The notes beneath the pieces are model-generated. The model had not been told where the DNA came from and ran no database searches. It saw only the letters and a list, made by a program, of their open reading frames with translations. A stretch of DNA of 47,032 bases from Okeania sp. SIO3B5 (GTDB lineage: Bacteria > Cyanobacteriota > Cyanobacteriia > Cyanobacteriales > Microcoleaceae), in contig NZ_JAAHHG010000032.1 of assembly GCF_010692555.1 (NCBI RefSeq), positions 1 through 47,032 on the forward strand, read 5' to 3'. Each line of letters begins with the position of its first letter. Within the stretch, counting starts at the first letter, position 1. The translations under genes and the position numbers were made by a program. Shown here in pieces: positions 40,301 to 47,032 of this stretch.

Positions 40301-42033
40301 AAGTGGTGGGCTAGTTGATTAGCTTTGCTATTTAATTGGGAATAGGTCAGCTTTTGCTCTTCAAATACTACTGCTACTGCATCTGGGTTTTTCTCTACCT
40401 GCTCCTCAAATAACTGATGGATACATTTATTTTTGGGATAATCTGTTTTGGTATTGTTCCACTCCACCAGTATTTGGTCTAGCTCTGCCTCTTTCATTAA
40501 TGGCAATTGGCTAATAGGCAGTTCTGGAGTCTGTAGCGCTGCTGATAGTAAGTTTTCATAATGTGACAGCATCCTGCTAATAGTTTCGGCTTCAAACAAG
40601 TCTCGGTTATAGGCACAGAATCCTTTGATTTCCTCTCCTACTGGCCACAGATGTAACTCTAAGTCCATCCGCACTGTCATCTCAGCTCCTCCCCCTTCAT
40701 ACCAACCTACTTCCAAGTTGGGTAAGCTAAAGGATGGTTTTAATGCTTCCTCCTGCTGAACGGCAAACATTACCTGAAATAAGGGGTTTTGCGATAGTGC
40801 CCGTTCTGGTTGCAACTCTTCTACCAATTTCTCAAAGGGTATGTCTTGATGACCATAAGCTTCTAGAGCTGTTTGTTTAACTCGGTTTAATACTTCTGTG
40901 AAACTAGGGTTCCCTCCCAGGTCTGTGTACATGACTAGGGAGTTGACAAAGAAACCTATTAACCCTTCTATTTCTCGGCGGTTGCGGTTGGCTATGGGTG
41001 AACCTACTGCTATACTTTCTTGACCACTGTAACGAGACAGTAATACCTTAAATACTGCTAACAGGGTCATAAATAGGGTCGTTCCCTGCTTTTGGGTGAG
41101 TTGTTTAACTTTTGATGTTAGTGCTGCTGGTATATTTATGGGTATACCTGCTCCATTAAAAGTTTGAACTGGGGGTCGAGGATGGTCTGTGGGTAGTTGT
41201 AGTTGAGGTAAGTCTTGGAGCTTTTGCTTCCAGTAACTTAGTTGGGTTTCGAGGGTTTCACCTTGTAAGTAGTTCTTTTGCCAAACTGCAAAGTCTGCAT
41301 ATTGTATGGGTAGTGAGGGTAATGGGGATGGTTTCTCTTCCAGTGTGGCAGTATAAATAGCCGAGAGTTCTTTGGGTAATACTGTCAGTGACCAGCCATC
41401 GCTTGCTATGTGATGTAATGTGATTTGCAGTATGTGTTCTGTTGTTCCTAGTTGAAACAACTGAGCCCGTATGGGGAGGTCTACTTCTAGATTAAATGTT
41501 TGTTCATTTTCTTTTTGGAGTAGTTGTTGCAGTTTGCTGGTTTGCTCAGATGCTGTTAACTCACTTAGGTCAATTATGGGTACTTTTAGTTCAAAGGGGG
41601 GTTGAATTCTTTGTACTGGTGTACCGTTAATTTCACTGAAGGTGGTTCTCAGAGCTTCATGACGAGCAATGATTTCGTTGAGACTGTTTTGTAGGGCTAC
41701 ATAGTCCAATTTACCTACTAGACGTAGGATTAATGGCATATTGTAGGCATTGCTACTCAAGCCCATTGTTTCTATAAACCATAGCCTTTGTTGTGCAAAG
41801 GACAATGGGATGACTTGCTCCCTAGAAACTGATTGAATGGAACTAGCTACAGATTTCTGAGTTATTTGTACTTCTCGAAGAAACTCTAAAATTTCTGTCT
41901 TGCGCTCCACTAGATTCTGTTTTAGCTCTGCTGTCATTGCTCCCTTGGGAGCATAACATTCGAGTTGCTCTTGCTCTATCCAAAGTTTAACACCCAGATT
42001 TTGCAGGTAAGAAATAAAATCAACTGTTTTCAT
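37351..42033 (-). CDS. NRPS C-A-nMT-PCP
   Basis: The protein has 1560 residues. A TubC-type docking domain (1-55) is followed by condensation (about 65-495, HHIASDG), then adenylation (about 515-1480, YTSGSTGQPKG near 688). The adenylation domain is interrupted by an N-methyltransferase between core motifs A8 and A10 (about 1020-1330, motif I WEIGCGTGMLLF near 1063). A10 is PNGKVDRKAL near 1438, and the carrier protein is FFDLGGHS near 1491. The tail ends REEIEL, an acidic C-terminal peptide of the kind TubC-type docking domains recognise. The hand-read pocket DAFLLGVTFK suggests an aliphatic residue (Ile/Val/Leu), N-methylated. Both ends overlap neighbours by ATGA, so translation is probably coupled. 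Confidence 0.93.
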   Translation of the reverse strand: MKTVDFISYLQNLGVKLWIEQEQLECYAPKGAMTAELKQNLVERKTEILEFLREVQITQKSVASSIQSVSREQVIPLSFAQQRLWFIETMGLSSNAYNMPLILRLVGKLDYVALQNSLNEIIARHEALRTTFSEINGTPVQRIQPPFELKVPIIDLSELTASEQTSKLQQLLQKENEQTFNLEVDLPIRAQLFQLGTTEHILQITLHHIASDGWSLTVLPKELSAIYTATLEEKPSPLPSLPIQYADFAVWQKNYLQGETLETQLSYWKQKLQDLPQLQLPTDHPRPPVQTFNGAGIPINIPAALTSKVKQLTQKQGTTLFMTLLAVFKVLLSRYSGQESIAVGSPIANRNRREIEGLIGFFVNSLVMYTDLGGNPSFTEVLNRVKQTALEAYGHQDIPFEKLVEELQPERALSQNPLFQVMFAVQQEEALKPSFSLPNLEVGWYEGGGAEMTVRMDLELHLWPVGEEIKGFCAYNRDLFEAETISRMLSHYENLLSAALQTPELPISQLPLMKEAELDQILVEWNNTKTDYPKNKCIHQLFEEQVEKNPDAVAVVFEEQKLTYSQLNSKANQLAHHLQSLGVAPEMLVGICVERSVEMVIGILSILKAGGAYVPLDPNYPTERLNYMVEDAQLSIILTQEKWQHHLSDTKASVICLDTDSEIINQQSQQTPENQVTANQLAYVIYTSGSTGQPKGVTIPHQGVVRLVSNTNYVQLEATDRVAQVSNTSFDAATFEIWGALLHGGVVVVITKSLLLSPQEFVNYIKLEKITTLFLTTALFNQLAYSVPEAFSTLKHLLFGGEAVDPKSVKQVLEKGAPERLLHVYGPTENTTFSSWYNVTKVAQGATNLPIGKPISNTQAYILDSKNQPVPIGVPGELHIGGDGLAIGYHNRPELTADKFIPNPFEESKKAKLYKTGDLCRYLDDGNIEFIGRIDHQVKVRGYRIETGEIEAVLNSYPQVKETVVLAREDNPGDKRLVAYIVPETESTTSSNPELSETQVDSWQDIFNQQIYDQLSEVSDPLFNTRGWISNYDNQPIPVEQMRVWAGDIVTQVLAAKPESVWEIGCGTGMLLFQIAPQTEKYYGTDISKVSLEYIKKQIEEQPDKYSHVSLAQKRAEDMADIAPNSFDVVLLSSIVQYFPSVEYLLSVIENSIRVVKPGGTIFLGDIRSFPLMKAFHSSVQLYQGTPSLSLEQLKAKIDRKMETETELLVSPELFVALKEKHPEITHVQIRLQRGTEHNELSKYRYSVLLHIEAKPGTVITPTVESGEALSVQEIETYLREQEPESICFSGLVNTRVANDVELVELLSQLESKLNVQQLRQKLESNENKGIDPERLYELSPSLGYSLELCWSAQGSPELMDAVFVRSELAKEGIVLTPLTQKSVIGGKWNNYGNNPLSSQLRKELIPQVREYLESRLPEYMVPSGLMVLSQLPLTPNGKVDRKALPVPDMASSVLTEYVAPETEIQKNLAEIWEEVLGIEKVGIHDNFFDLGGHSLMATQVVSRVRETFNIELPITSIFEYSTIEQLSTYLENTSNINVSLAQRLQTTSNNPEKREEIEL

Positions 42034-45000
42034 AACACAAACCTCTCATATTCTTCTGTTTCTGAAATTAACGTAGTCTTATCTTGGGGTAGCTGACGCA
42101 CCACTTCAATATGTTTAGCTATGCCAGCAATAGTTGGTGACTCAAATAAACCCTGTAAAGTCAGTTCATTGCCAAAACCCTGTCTTACCCGAGACACAAC
42201 CTGAGTTGCCCTCAAAGAATGACCACCCAAATCAAAGAAGTTATCGTGTATACCTATCTGTTCTATACCCAACACTTCGGCCCAAATCTCTGCTAATATC
42301 TTCTGTGTTTCTGTCTCTGGAGCCACATACTCCGTTAACACACTACTTGCCATATCCGGCACAGGCAAAGCCTTACGATCTACCTTACCGTTAGGAGTCA
42401 GAGGCAGTTGCGACAACACCATCAACCCTGATGGCACCATATACTCTGGCAACCTCGACTCCAGATACTCTCTTAGCTGCGGTATCAGTTCCTTTCTCAA
42501 CTGGGAAATCAACGGATTATTCCCATAATTATTCCAGTTACCTCCTACCACCGATTTTTGAGTCAGGGGTGTTAACACTATTCCCTCTGCTGCTAACTCA
42601 CTGCGTACAAATACCGCATCCATCAATTCCGGACTTCCCTGAGCTGACCAACACAATTCTAAGCTATACCCACAAGAAGCACTTAGTTCATATAACCTCT
42701 CTGGTTCAATGCTCTTGCTTTCCTTTGACTTGAAAAACTGCCTCAACTGCTGCACATTCTGTTTGGATTCTGGCTGTGATAGCAACTCTACCAACTCTAC
42801 ATCATTAGCCACTCTGCTATTTACTAAACCACTAAAGCAAACTGATTCTGGCTCTTGTTCTCGCAGATAAGTTTCTATCTCTTGAACACCCAGAGCTGCT
42901 CCACTTTCTACCGTCGGTGTTATTACTTTTCCTGGTTTCGCTTCTATATGCAACAGTACGTTATACCTATATGTATTCAGTTCATTGTTTTCTTTTCCCC
43001 TCTGTAAACGTATTTGTACATGACTTATTTCTGGATATTTTTCTTTGAGACCTACAAACAACTCTGGTGACACTAACAACTCGGTCTCCTGCTCCATTTT
43101 TCTGTCTATCTTTGACTTGAGTTGTTGTCCTGACAGTGATGGGGTTGCTTGATACAGTTGTACCGAACTATGAAATGCTTTCATTAAGGAGAAATTGCGG
43201 ATATCCCCTAGGAAAATCATTCCCCCTGGTTTCACTACCCTGATACTTTCTTCTATTACTTGCAATAGATATTCCATACTCGGGAAATACTGCACGATGG
43301 AACTTAGTAGCACGACATCGAAAGTGTTAGGAGCCACATCAGCCATGTCTTCGGCTCGTTTCTGTGCTAAGGATACATGACTATATTTGTCTGGTTCGGG
43401 TTCTATTTGTTTTTTGATGTATTCTAATGAGACGTTAGAAATATCTGTGCCATAATAGTTTTGTGTCTGGGGTGCAATTTGAAACAGCAGCATTCCTGTG
43501 CCACAACCTATTTCCCACACACTCTTTGGTTTAGCCGCTAATACTTGAGTTACTACATCTCCTGCCCAGAGCCGCATTTGCTTTTCTGGTATGGGTTGGT
43601 TGTCGTAACTGCTGCGCCAACCTGAGATGTTGAATAAGGGGTCAGTAATTTCTCTGTCCTCATTCTCTATTTGTTCATTGAATACTTCTTGCCAATTACT
43701 GAGTTGATCATTTGAGAGTTCTTGGTTCAAATTAGTCGCAGTTTCAGTTTCAGCTACTAGGTATCCTACTAAACGTTTATCTCCTGGCTGATCCTCTCTG
43801 GCAATTACAACAGCTTGTTGGACTTTGGGATGTTCATTTAAAATTCCTTGAATTTCTCCGGTTTCTATGCGGTAGCCTCGGATTTTTACTTGATGGTCTA
43901 TTCTACCGATAAATTCTATGTTGCCATCAGATAAATAACGTACCAAGTCTCCAGTTTTATATAATTTTTTCTCCTGCCAAAATATGAATTTTTCAGCGGT
44001 TAATTCTGCTTGTTTTAAGTAACTTCGTGCTAGTCCTTCTCCTGCTATGTGTAGCTCTCCTGCTACTCCTATGGGTACAGGTTGTTGATGAGCGTTAAAA
44101 ATATATACCTGGGTGTTCGCTATTGGCCTACCTATGGTTGGTGACTTGGTTCCTCCTTTTTCCATTAAGCCATATGTTGAGTAGGTTGTGTCTTCACTAG
44201 GACCATAAAGGTTGTATACTGCTTTAATTGTTTGTTGCTCATACAGTTGTTGAACCAGTTGATTATCTAGGGGCTCTCCTGCCAGATTCACTGTTGTTAC
44301 TCCAGTGGGAATAGTTTGGTTTCTAACTAATTCTCTGGCTGCTGATGGTACTGTGTTGATTAGGCTTACTTCTCCTGCTGCTGGTAATTCGGGTAGATGT
44401 AAAGCATTTTCAGCTAATATGACTTTTCCTCCCCAACTTAAGGGGACAAACAACTCAAATACTGATAGATCAAAGCAGATAGAAGTGGAAGCTAATACTC
44501 CTGATAATTCCTCTTGGGTATACACTTCTCGTGCCCAATACAATAGGGACACTGGACTGCGGTGTTCAATTGCTACTCCTTTAGGTCGGCCTGTAGAACC
44601 AGAGGTATACAATACATAAGCTAGGTTCTGGGGATTAACATTACTGACTACATTAGCTTGTATTTCTACCGTATTAGCTTGGTTTATATCTATTATAGGT
44701 GTTTGAGTTTCTGGTAAGTGAAACTGGGAGTTGGAGTCACTTAATACCAGGTGTAACTCCCCATCTTCTAATATCTGAGCTAGACGTGAAGTTGGATAAT
44801 TAGGGTCTAATGGCACATAAGCTCCTCCGGCTTTGAGTATGGCTAATAACCCTACTACCATCTCTACTGAGCGCTCTACACATATTCCCACTAGCATTTC
44901 TGGTTTGACTCCCAAGCTTTGCAAGTGGTGGGCTAATTGATTAGCTTTGCTATTTAATTGGCAATAGGTCAGCTTTTGCTCTTCAAATACTACTGCTACT

Positions 45001-47032
45001 GAATCTGGGTTTTTCTCTACCTGCTCCTCAAATAACTCATGGATACATTTATCTTTGGGATAATCTGTTTTGGTATTGTTCCACTCCACCAGTATTTGAT
45101 CTAGCTCTGACTCTGTCATTAATGGCAACTGGCTCACAGGTCGTTCTGGAGTCTCTACTGCTGCTGATAGTAACTTTTCATAATGTGACAGCATCCGACT
45201 AATTGTTTCGGCTTCAAACAAGTCTCGGTTATAGCCACAGAATCCTTTGATTTCCTCTCCTACTGGCCACAGATGTAACTCTAAGTCAAACCTCACTGTC
45301 ATCTCAGCTCCTGCCCCTTCATACCAACCTACTTCCAAGTTGGGTAAGCTAAAGGATGGTTTTAATACTTCCTCCTGCTGCACAGCCAACATTACCTGAA
45401 ACAAGGGGTTTTGCGATAGTACCCGCTCTGGCTGCAACTCTTCTACCAATTTCTCAAAAGGTATGTCTTGGTTTCCATAAGCTTCTACAGCTGTTTGTTT
45501 AACCCTGTTTAATACCTCTGTGAAACTAGGGTCTCCTCCTAGGTCTGTGTACATGACTAGGGAGTTGACAAAGAAACCTATCAACCCTTCTATTTCACTC
45601 CGGTTGCGGTTGGCGATCGGTGAACCTACTGCTATATTCTCTTGACCACTGTAACGAGACAGTAATACCTTAAATACTGCTAACAGGGTCATAAATAGGG
45701 TAGTTCCCTGCTTTTGGGTGAGTTGTTTAACTTTTGATGTTAGTGTTGCTGGTATGTTTATGGGTATACCTGCTCCATTAAAAGTTTCTACTGCGGGTCG
45801 GGGATGGTCTGTGGGTAGTTGTAGTTGAGGTAAGTCAAGGAGCTTTTGCTTCCAGTAACTTAGTTGACTTTCAAGGGTTTCACCTTGTAAGTAGTTCTTT
45901 TGCCACACTGCAAAGTCCGCATATTGTATTGGTAGTGAGGGTAATGGGGATGGTTTCTCTTCCAGTGTGGCAGTGTAAATAGCTGAAAGTTCTTGAGGTA
46001 ATACTGTCAGTGACCAGCCATCGGAAGCTATGTGATGTAATGTGATTTGCAGTATGTGTTCTGTTGTTCCTAGTTGAAACAACTGAGCCCGTATGGGGGG
46101 GTCTACTTCCAGATTGAATGAAAGTTCATTTTCTTGTTGGAGTAGTTGTTGTAGTTTGCTGGTTTGCTCGGGTGGTGTTAACCCACTGAGGTCAATTATG
46201 GGTACTTTTAGTTCAAAGGGGGGTTGAATTATTTGTACTGGTGTGCCGTTGATTTCACTGATAGTGGTTCTCAGGGTTTCATGGCGAGCAATGATTTCGT
46301 TGAGACTTTTTTCTAGGGCTACATAGTCCAATTTACCTACTAGATTTAGTGTCAATGGCATATTGTAGGCGTTGCTACTCAAGGCCAGTTTTTCTAGAAA
46401 CCATAGCCTTTGTTGTGCATATGATAACGGGGGAGGATTTTCATTTTCCTCCCTTGGTTGAATGGCTACGGTCTCTACTGACTGGCTTTGAGCTAAATAT
46501 ACCTCTATTTCCTGAGCCAGACTCACTAGCTGGGAATTCTCAAATAGCTTTGTGAGGGGGAACTCTATATTGAGGACTTGTCGCACCCGAGACACCACCT
46601 TCGTTGCCATCAAAGAATGACCACCCAAATCAAAGAAGTTATCATGTATTCCCACCTTTTCTATTCCCAACACTTCAGCCCAAATCTCTGCTAAGACCTT
46701 CTGTGCCTGAGTCTCTGGAGCTACATACTCCGTTAACACACTACTGGCCACATCTGGGACAGGCAACGCCTTACGGTCTACTTTACCGTTAGGAGTCAGA
46801 GGCAGTTGCGACAACACCATTAACCCTGATGGCACCATATACTCTGGCAACCTCGACTCCAGATACTCTCTCACCTGCGGTATCAGTTCCTTTCTCAACT
46901 GAGAACTCAACGGATTATTCCCATAATTCTCCCAGTTACCTGCCACCACCGATTTTTGAGTTAGGGGTGTTAACACGATTCCCTCTTTTGCTAACTCACT
47001 GCGCACAAATACCCCATCCATCAATTTCGGAC
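42030..47032 (-). CDS. NRPS (A)-nMT-PCP-C-A-nMT-PCP, 5' end outside the window
   Basis: The frame is open to the window edge; the Met at 47024 is internal, since the preceding codons (PKL) still match the homologous SPELMD in the other modules. Visible are the last part of a methyltransferase-interrupted A domain (A10 near 46790), carrier protein (46613-46640), condensation (HHIASDG near 46025), adenylation (YTSGSTGRPKG near 44585) with embedded N-methyltransferase (motif I near 43515), A10 near 42385 and carrier protein (near 42235). The tail ends EEYERFVL, a likely docking peptide for the next protein. The pocket reads DLFNNALTYK, which I recall as an alanine code in cyanobacterial synthetases, so N-methyl-Ala is predicted. 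Confidence 0.93.
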   Translation of the reverse strand, partial: PKLMDGVFVRSELAKEGIVLTPLTQKSVVAGNWENYGNNPLSSQLRKELIPQVREYLESRLPEYMVPSGLMVLSQLPLTPNGKVDRKALPVPDVASSVLTEYVAPETQAQKVLAEIWAEVLGIEKVGIHDNFFDLGGHSLMATKVVSRVRQVLNIEFPLTKLFENSQLVSLAQEIEVYLAQSQSVETVAIQPREENENPPPLSYAQQRLWFLEKLALSSNAYNMPLTLNLVGKLDYVALEKSLNEIIARHETLRTTISEINGTPVQIIQPPFELKVPIIDLSGLTPPEQTSKLQQLLQQENELSFNLEVDPPIRAQLFQLGTTEHILQITLHHIASDGWSLTVLPQELSAIYTATLEEKPSPLPSLPIQYADFAVWQKNYLQGETLESQLSYWKQKLLDLPQLQLPTDHPRPAVETFNGAGIPINIPATLTSKVKQLTQKQGTTLFMTLLAVFKVLLSRYSGQENIAVGSPIANRNRSEIEGLIGFFVNSLVMYTDLGGDPSFTEVLNRVKQTAVEAYGNQDIPFEKLVEELQPERVLSQNPLFQVMLAVQQEEVLKPSFSLPNLEVGWYEGAGAEMTVRFDLELHLWPVGEEIKGFCGYNRDLFEAETISRMLSHYEKLLSAAVETPERPVSQLPLMTESELDQILVEWNNTKTDYPKDKCIHELFEEQVEKNPDSVAVVFEEQKLTYCQLNSKANQLAHHLQSLGVKPEMLVGICVERSVEMVVGLLAILKAGGAYVPLDPNYPTSRLAQILEDGELHLVLSDSNSQFHLPETQTPIIDINQANTVEIQANVVSNVNPQNLAYVLYTSGSTGRPKGVAIEHRSPVSLLYWAREVYTQEELSGVLASTSICFDLSVFELFVPLSWGGKVILAENALHLPELPAAGEVSLINTVPSAARELVRNQTIPTGVTTVNLAGEPLDNQLVQQLYEQQTIKAVYNLYGPSEDTTYSTYGLMEKGGTKSPTIGRPIANTQVYIFNAHQQPVPIGVAGELHIAGEGLARSYLKQAELTAEKFIFWQEKKLYKTGDLVRYLSDGNIEFIGRIDHQVKIRGYRIETGEIQGILNEHPKVQQAVVIAREDQPGDKRLVGYLVAETETATNLNQELSNDQLSNWQEVFNEQIENEDREITDPLFNISGWRSSYDNQPIPEKQMRLWAGDVVTQVLAAKPKSVWEIGCGTGMLLFQIAPQTQNYYGTDISNVSLEYIKKQIEPEPDKYSHVSLAQKRAEDMADVAPNTFDVVLLSSIVQYFPSMEYLLQVIEESIRVVKPGGMIFLGDIRNFSLMKAFHSSVQLYQATPSLSGQQLKSKIDRKMEQETELLVSPELFVGLKEKYPEISHVQIRLQRGKENNELNTYRYNVLLHIEAKPGKVITPTVESGAALGVQEIETYLREQEPESVCFSGLVNSRVANDVELVELLSQPESKQNVQQLRQFFKSKESKSIEPERLYELSASCGYSLELCWSAQGSPELMDAVFVRSELAAEGIVLTPLTQKSVVGGNWNNYGNNPLISQLRKELIPQLREYLESRLPEYMVPSGLMVLSQLPLTPNGKVDRKALPVPDMASSVLTEYVAPETETQKILAEIWAEVLGIEQIGIHDNFFDLGGHSLRATQVVSRVRQGFGNELTLQGLFESPTIAGIAKHIEVVRQLPQDKTTLISETEEYERFVL

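Noticed and set aside
31039-46792. Several plus-strand open frames of 60-140 codons across the synthetase genes
   Set aside because: They are antisense shadows of long, domain-rich NRPS frames and show no protein features of their own.

Overview
The window comes from a cyanobacterium, most likely a filamentous, repeat-rich one. The evidence is the fused pantothenate synthetase/cytidylate kinase gene (panC-cmk), scattered GCGATCGC (HIP1-type) octamers, cyanobacterial-type TnpB and group II intron sequences, and long runs of 7-bp tandem repeats next to MITE-like elements. Genus cannot be fixed from the sequence alone.

Region 1 (1-12.6 kb, all minus strand) is a block of tailoring-type enzymes, read from high to low coordinates: a SAM methyltransferase (10585-11265), an isopenicillin-N-synthase-like Fe/2OG oxygenase (8916-9842), a sulfotransferase-like protein (7795-8532), a second methyltransferase cut in two by a tnpB-only IS605-type element (4798-6776), an MDR oxidoreductase (3726-4787), a MurL-like PP-loop protein (2163-3686), a second oxygenase (1182-2108), and a second MurL-like copy with a stop exactly in the ATP-binding loop (1-1133, running off the window). 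From the split methyltransferase downward the genes are 10-55 bp apart, like one operon. A MurL-type epimerase with an IPNS-like oxygenase, a methyltransferase and an MDR reductase is not a pathway I recognise, and it is the best candidate here for an undescribed system.

Region 2 (12.6-30.9 kb) is mainly chromosomal housekeeping: enolase, an orphan FtsX/DevC-type ABC permease, a polysaccharide deacetylase, panC-cmk, an RlpA-family protein, purM and an ABC1/UbiB kinase. Between these lies mobile debris: a decayed group II intron directly behind rlpA, a TnpB remnant broken by two MITEs with its last part inverted, several MITE families and many heptamer repeats.

Region 3 (31.0-47.0 kb, minus strand, running off the right edge) is a non-ribosomal peptide synthetase operon of three genes joined by 4-bp ATGA overlaps. 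In order of transcription the visible assembly line is (A)-nMT-PCP / C-A-nMT-PCP, then C-A-nMT-PCP, then C-A-PCP-C-A*. The three intact adenylation domains give hand-read pocket codes that look like Ala (N-methylated), an aliphatic residue (N-methylated), and a proline-like residue. The last A domain is degenerate, has a palindromic repeat at its nucleotide-binding loop, and is followed by neither a carrier protein nor a thioesterase, so chain release is unexplained. Whether the Region 1 enzymes act on this peptide is unknown; about 18 kb of housekeeping genes separates them.
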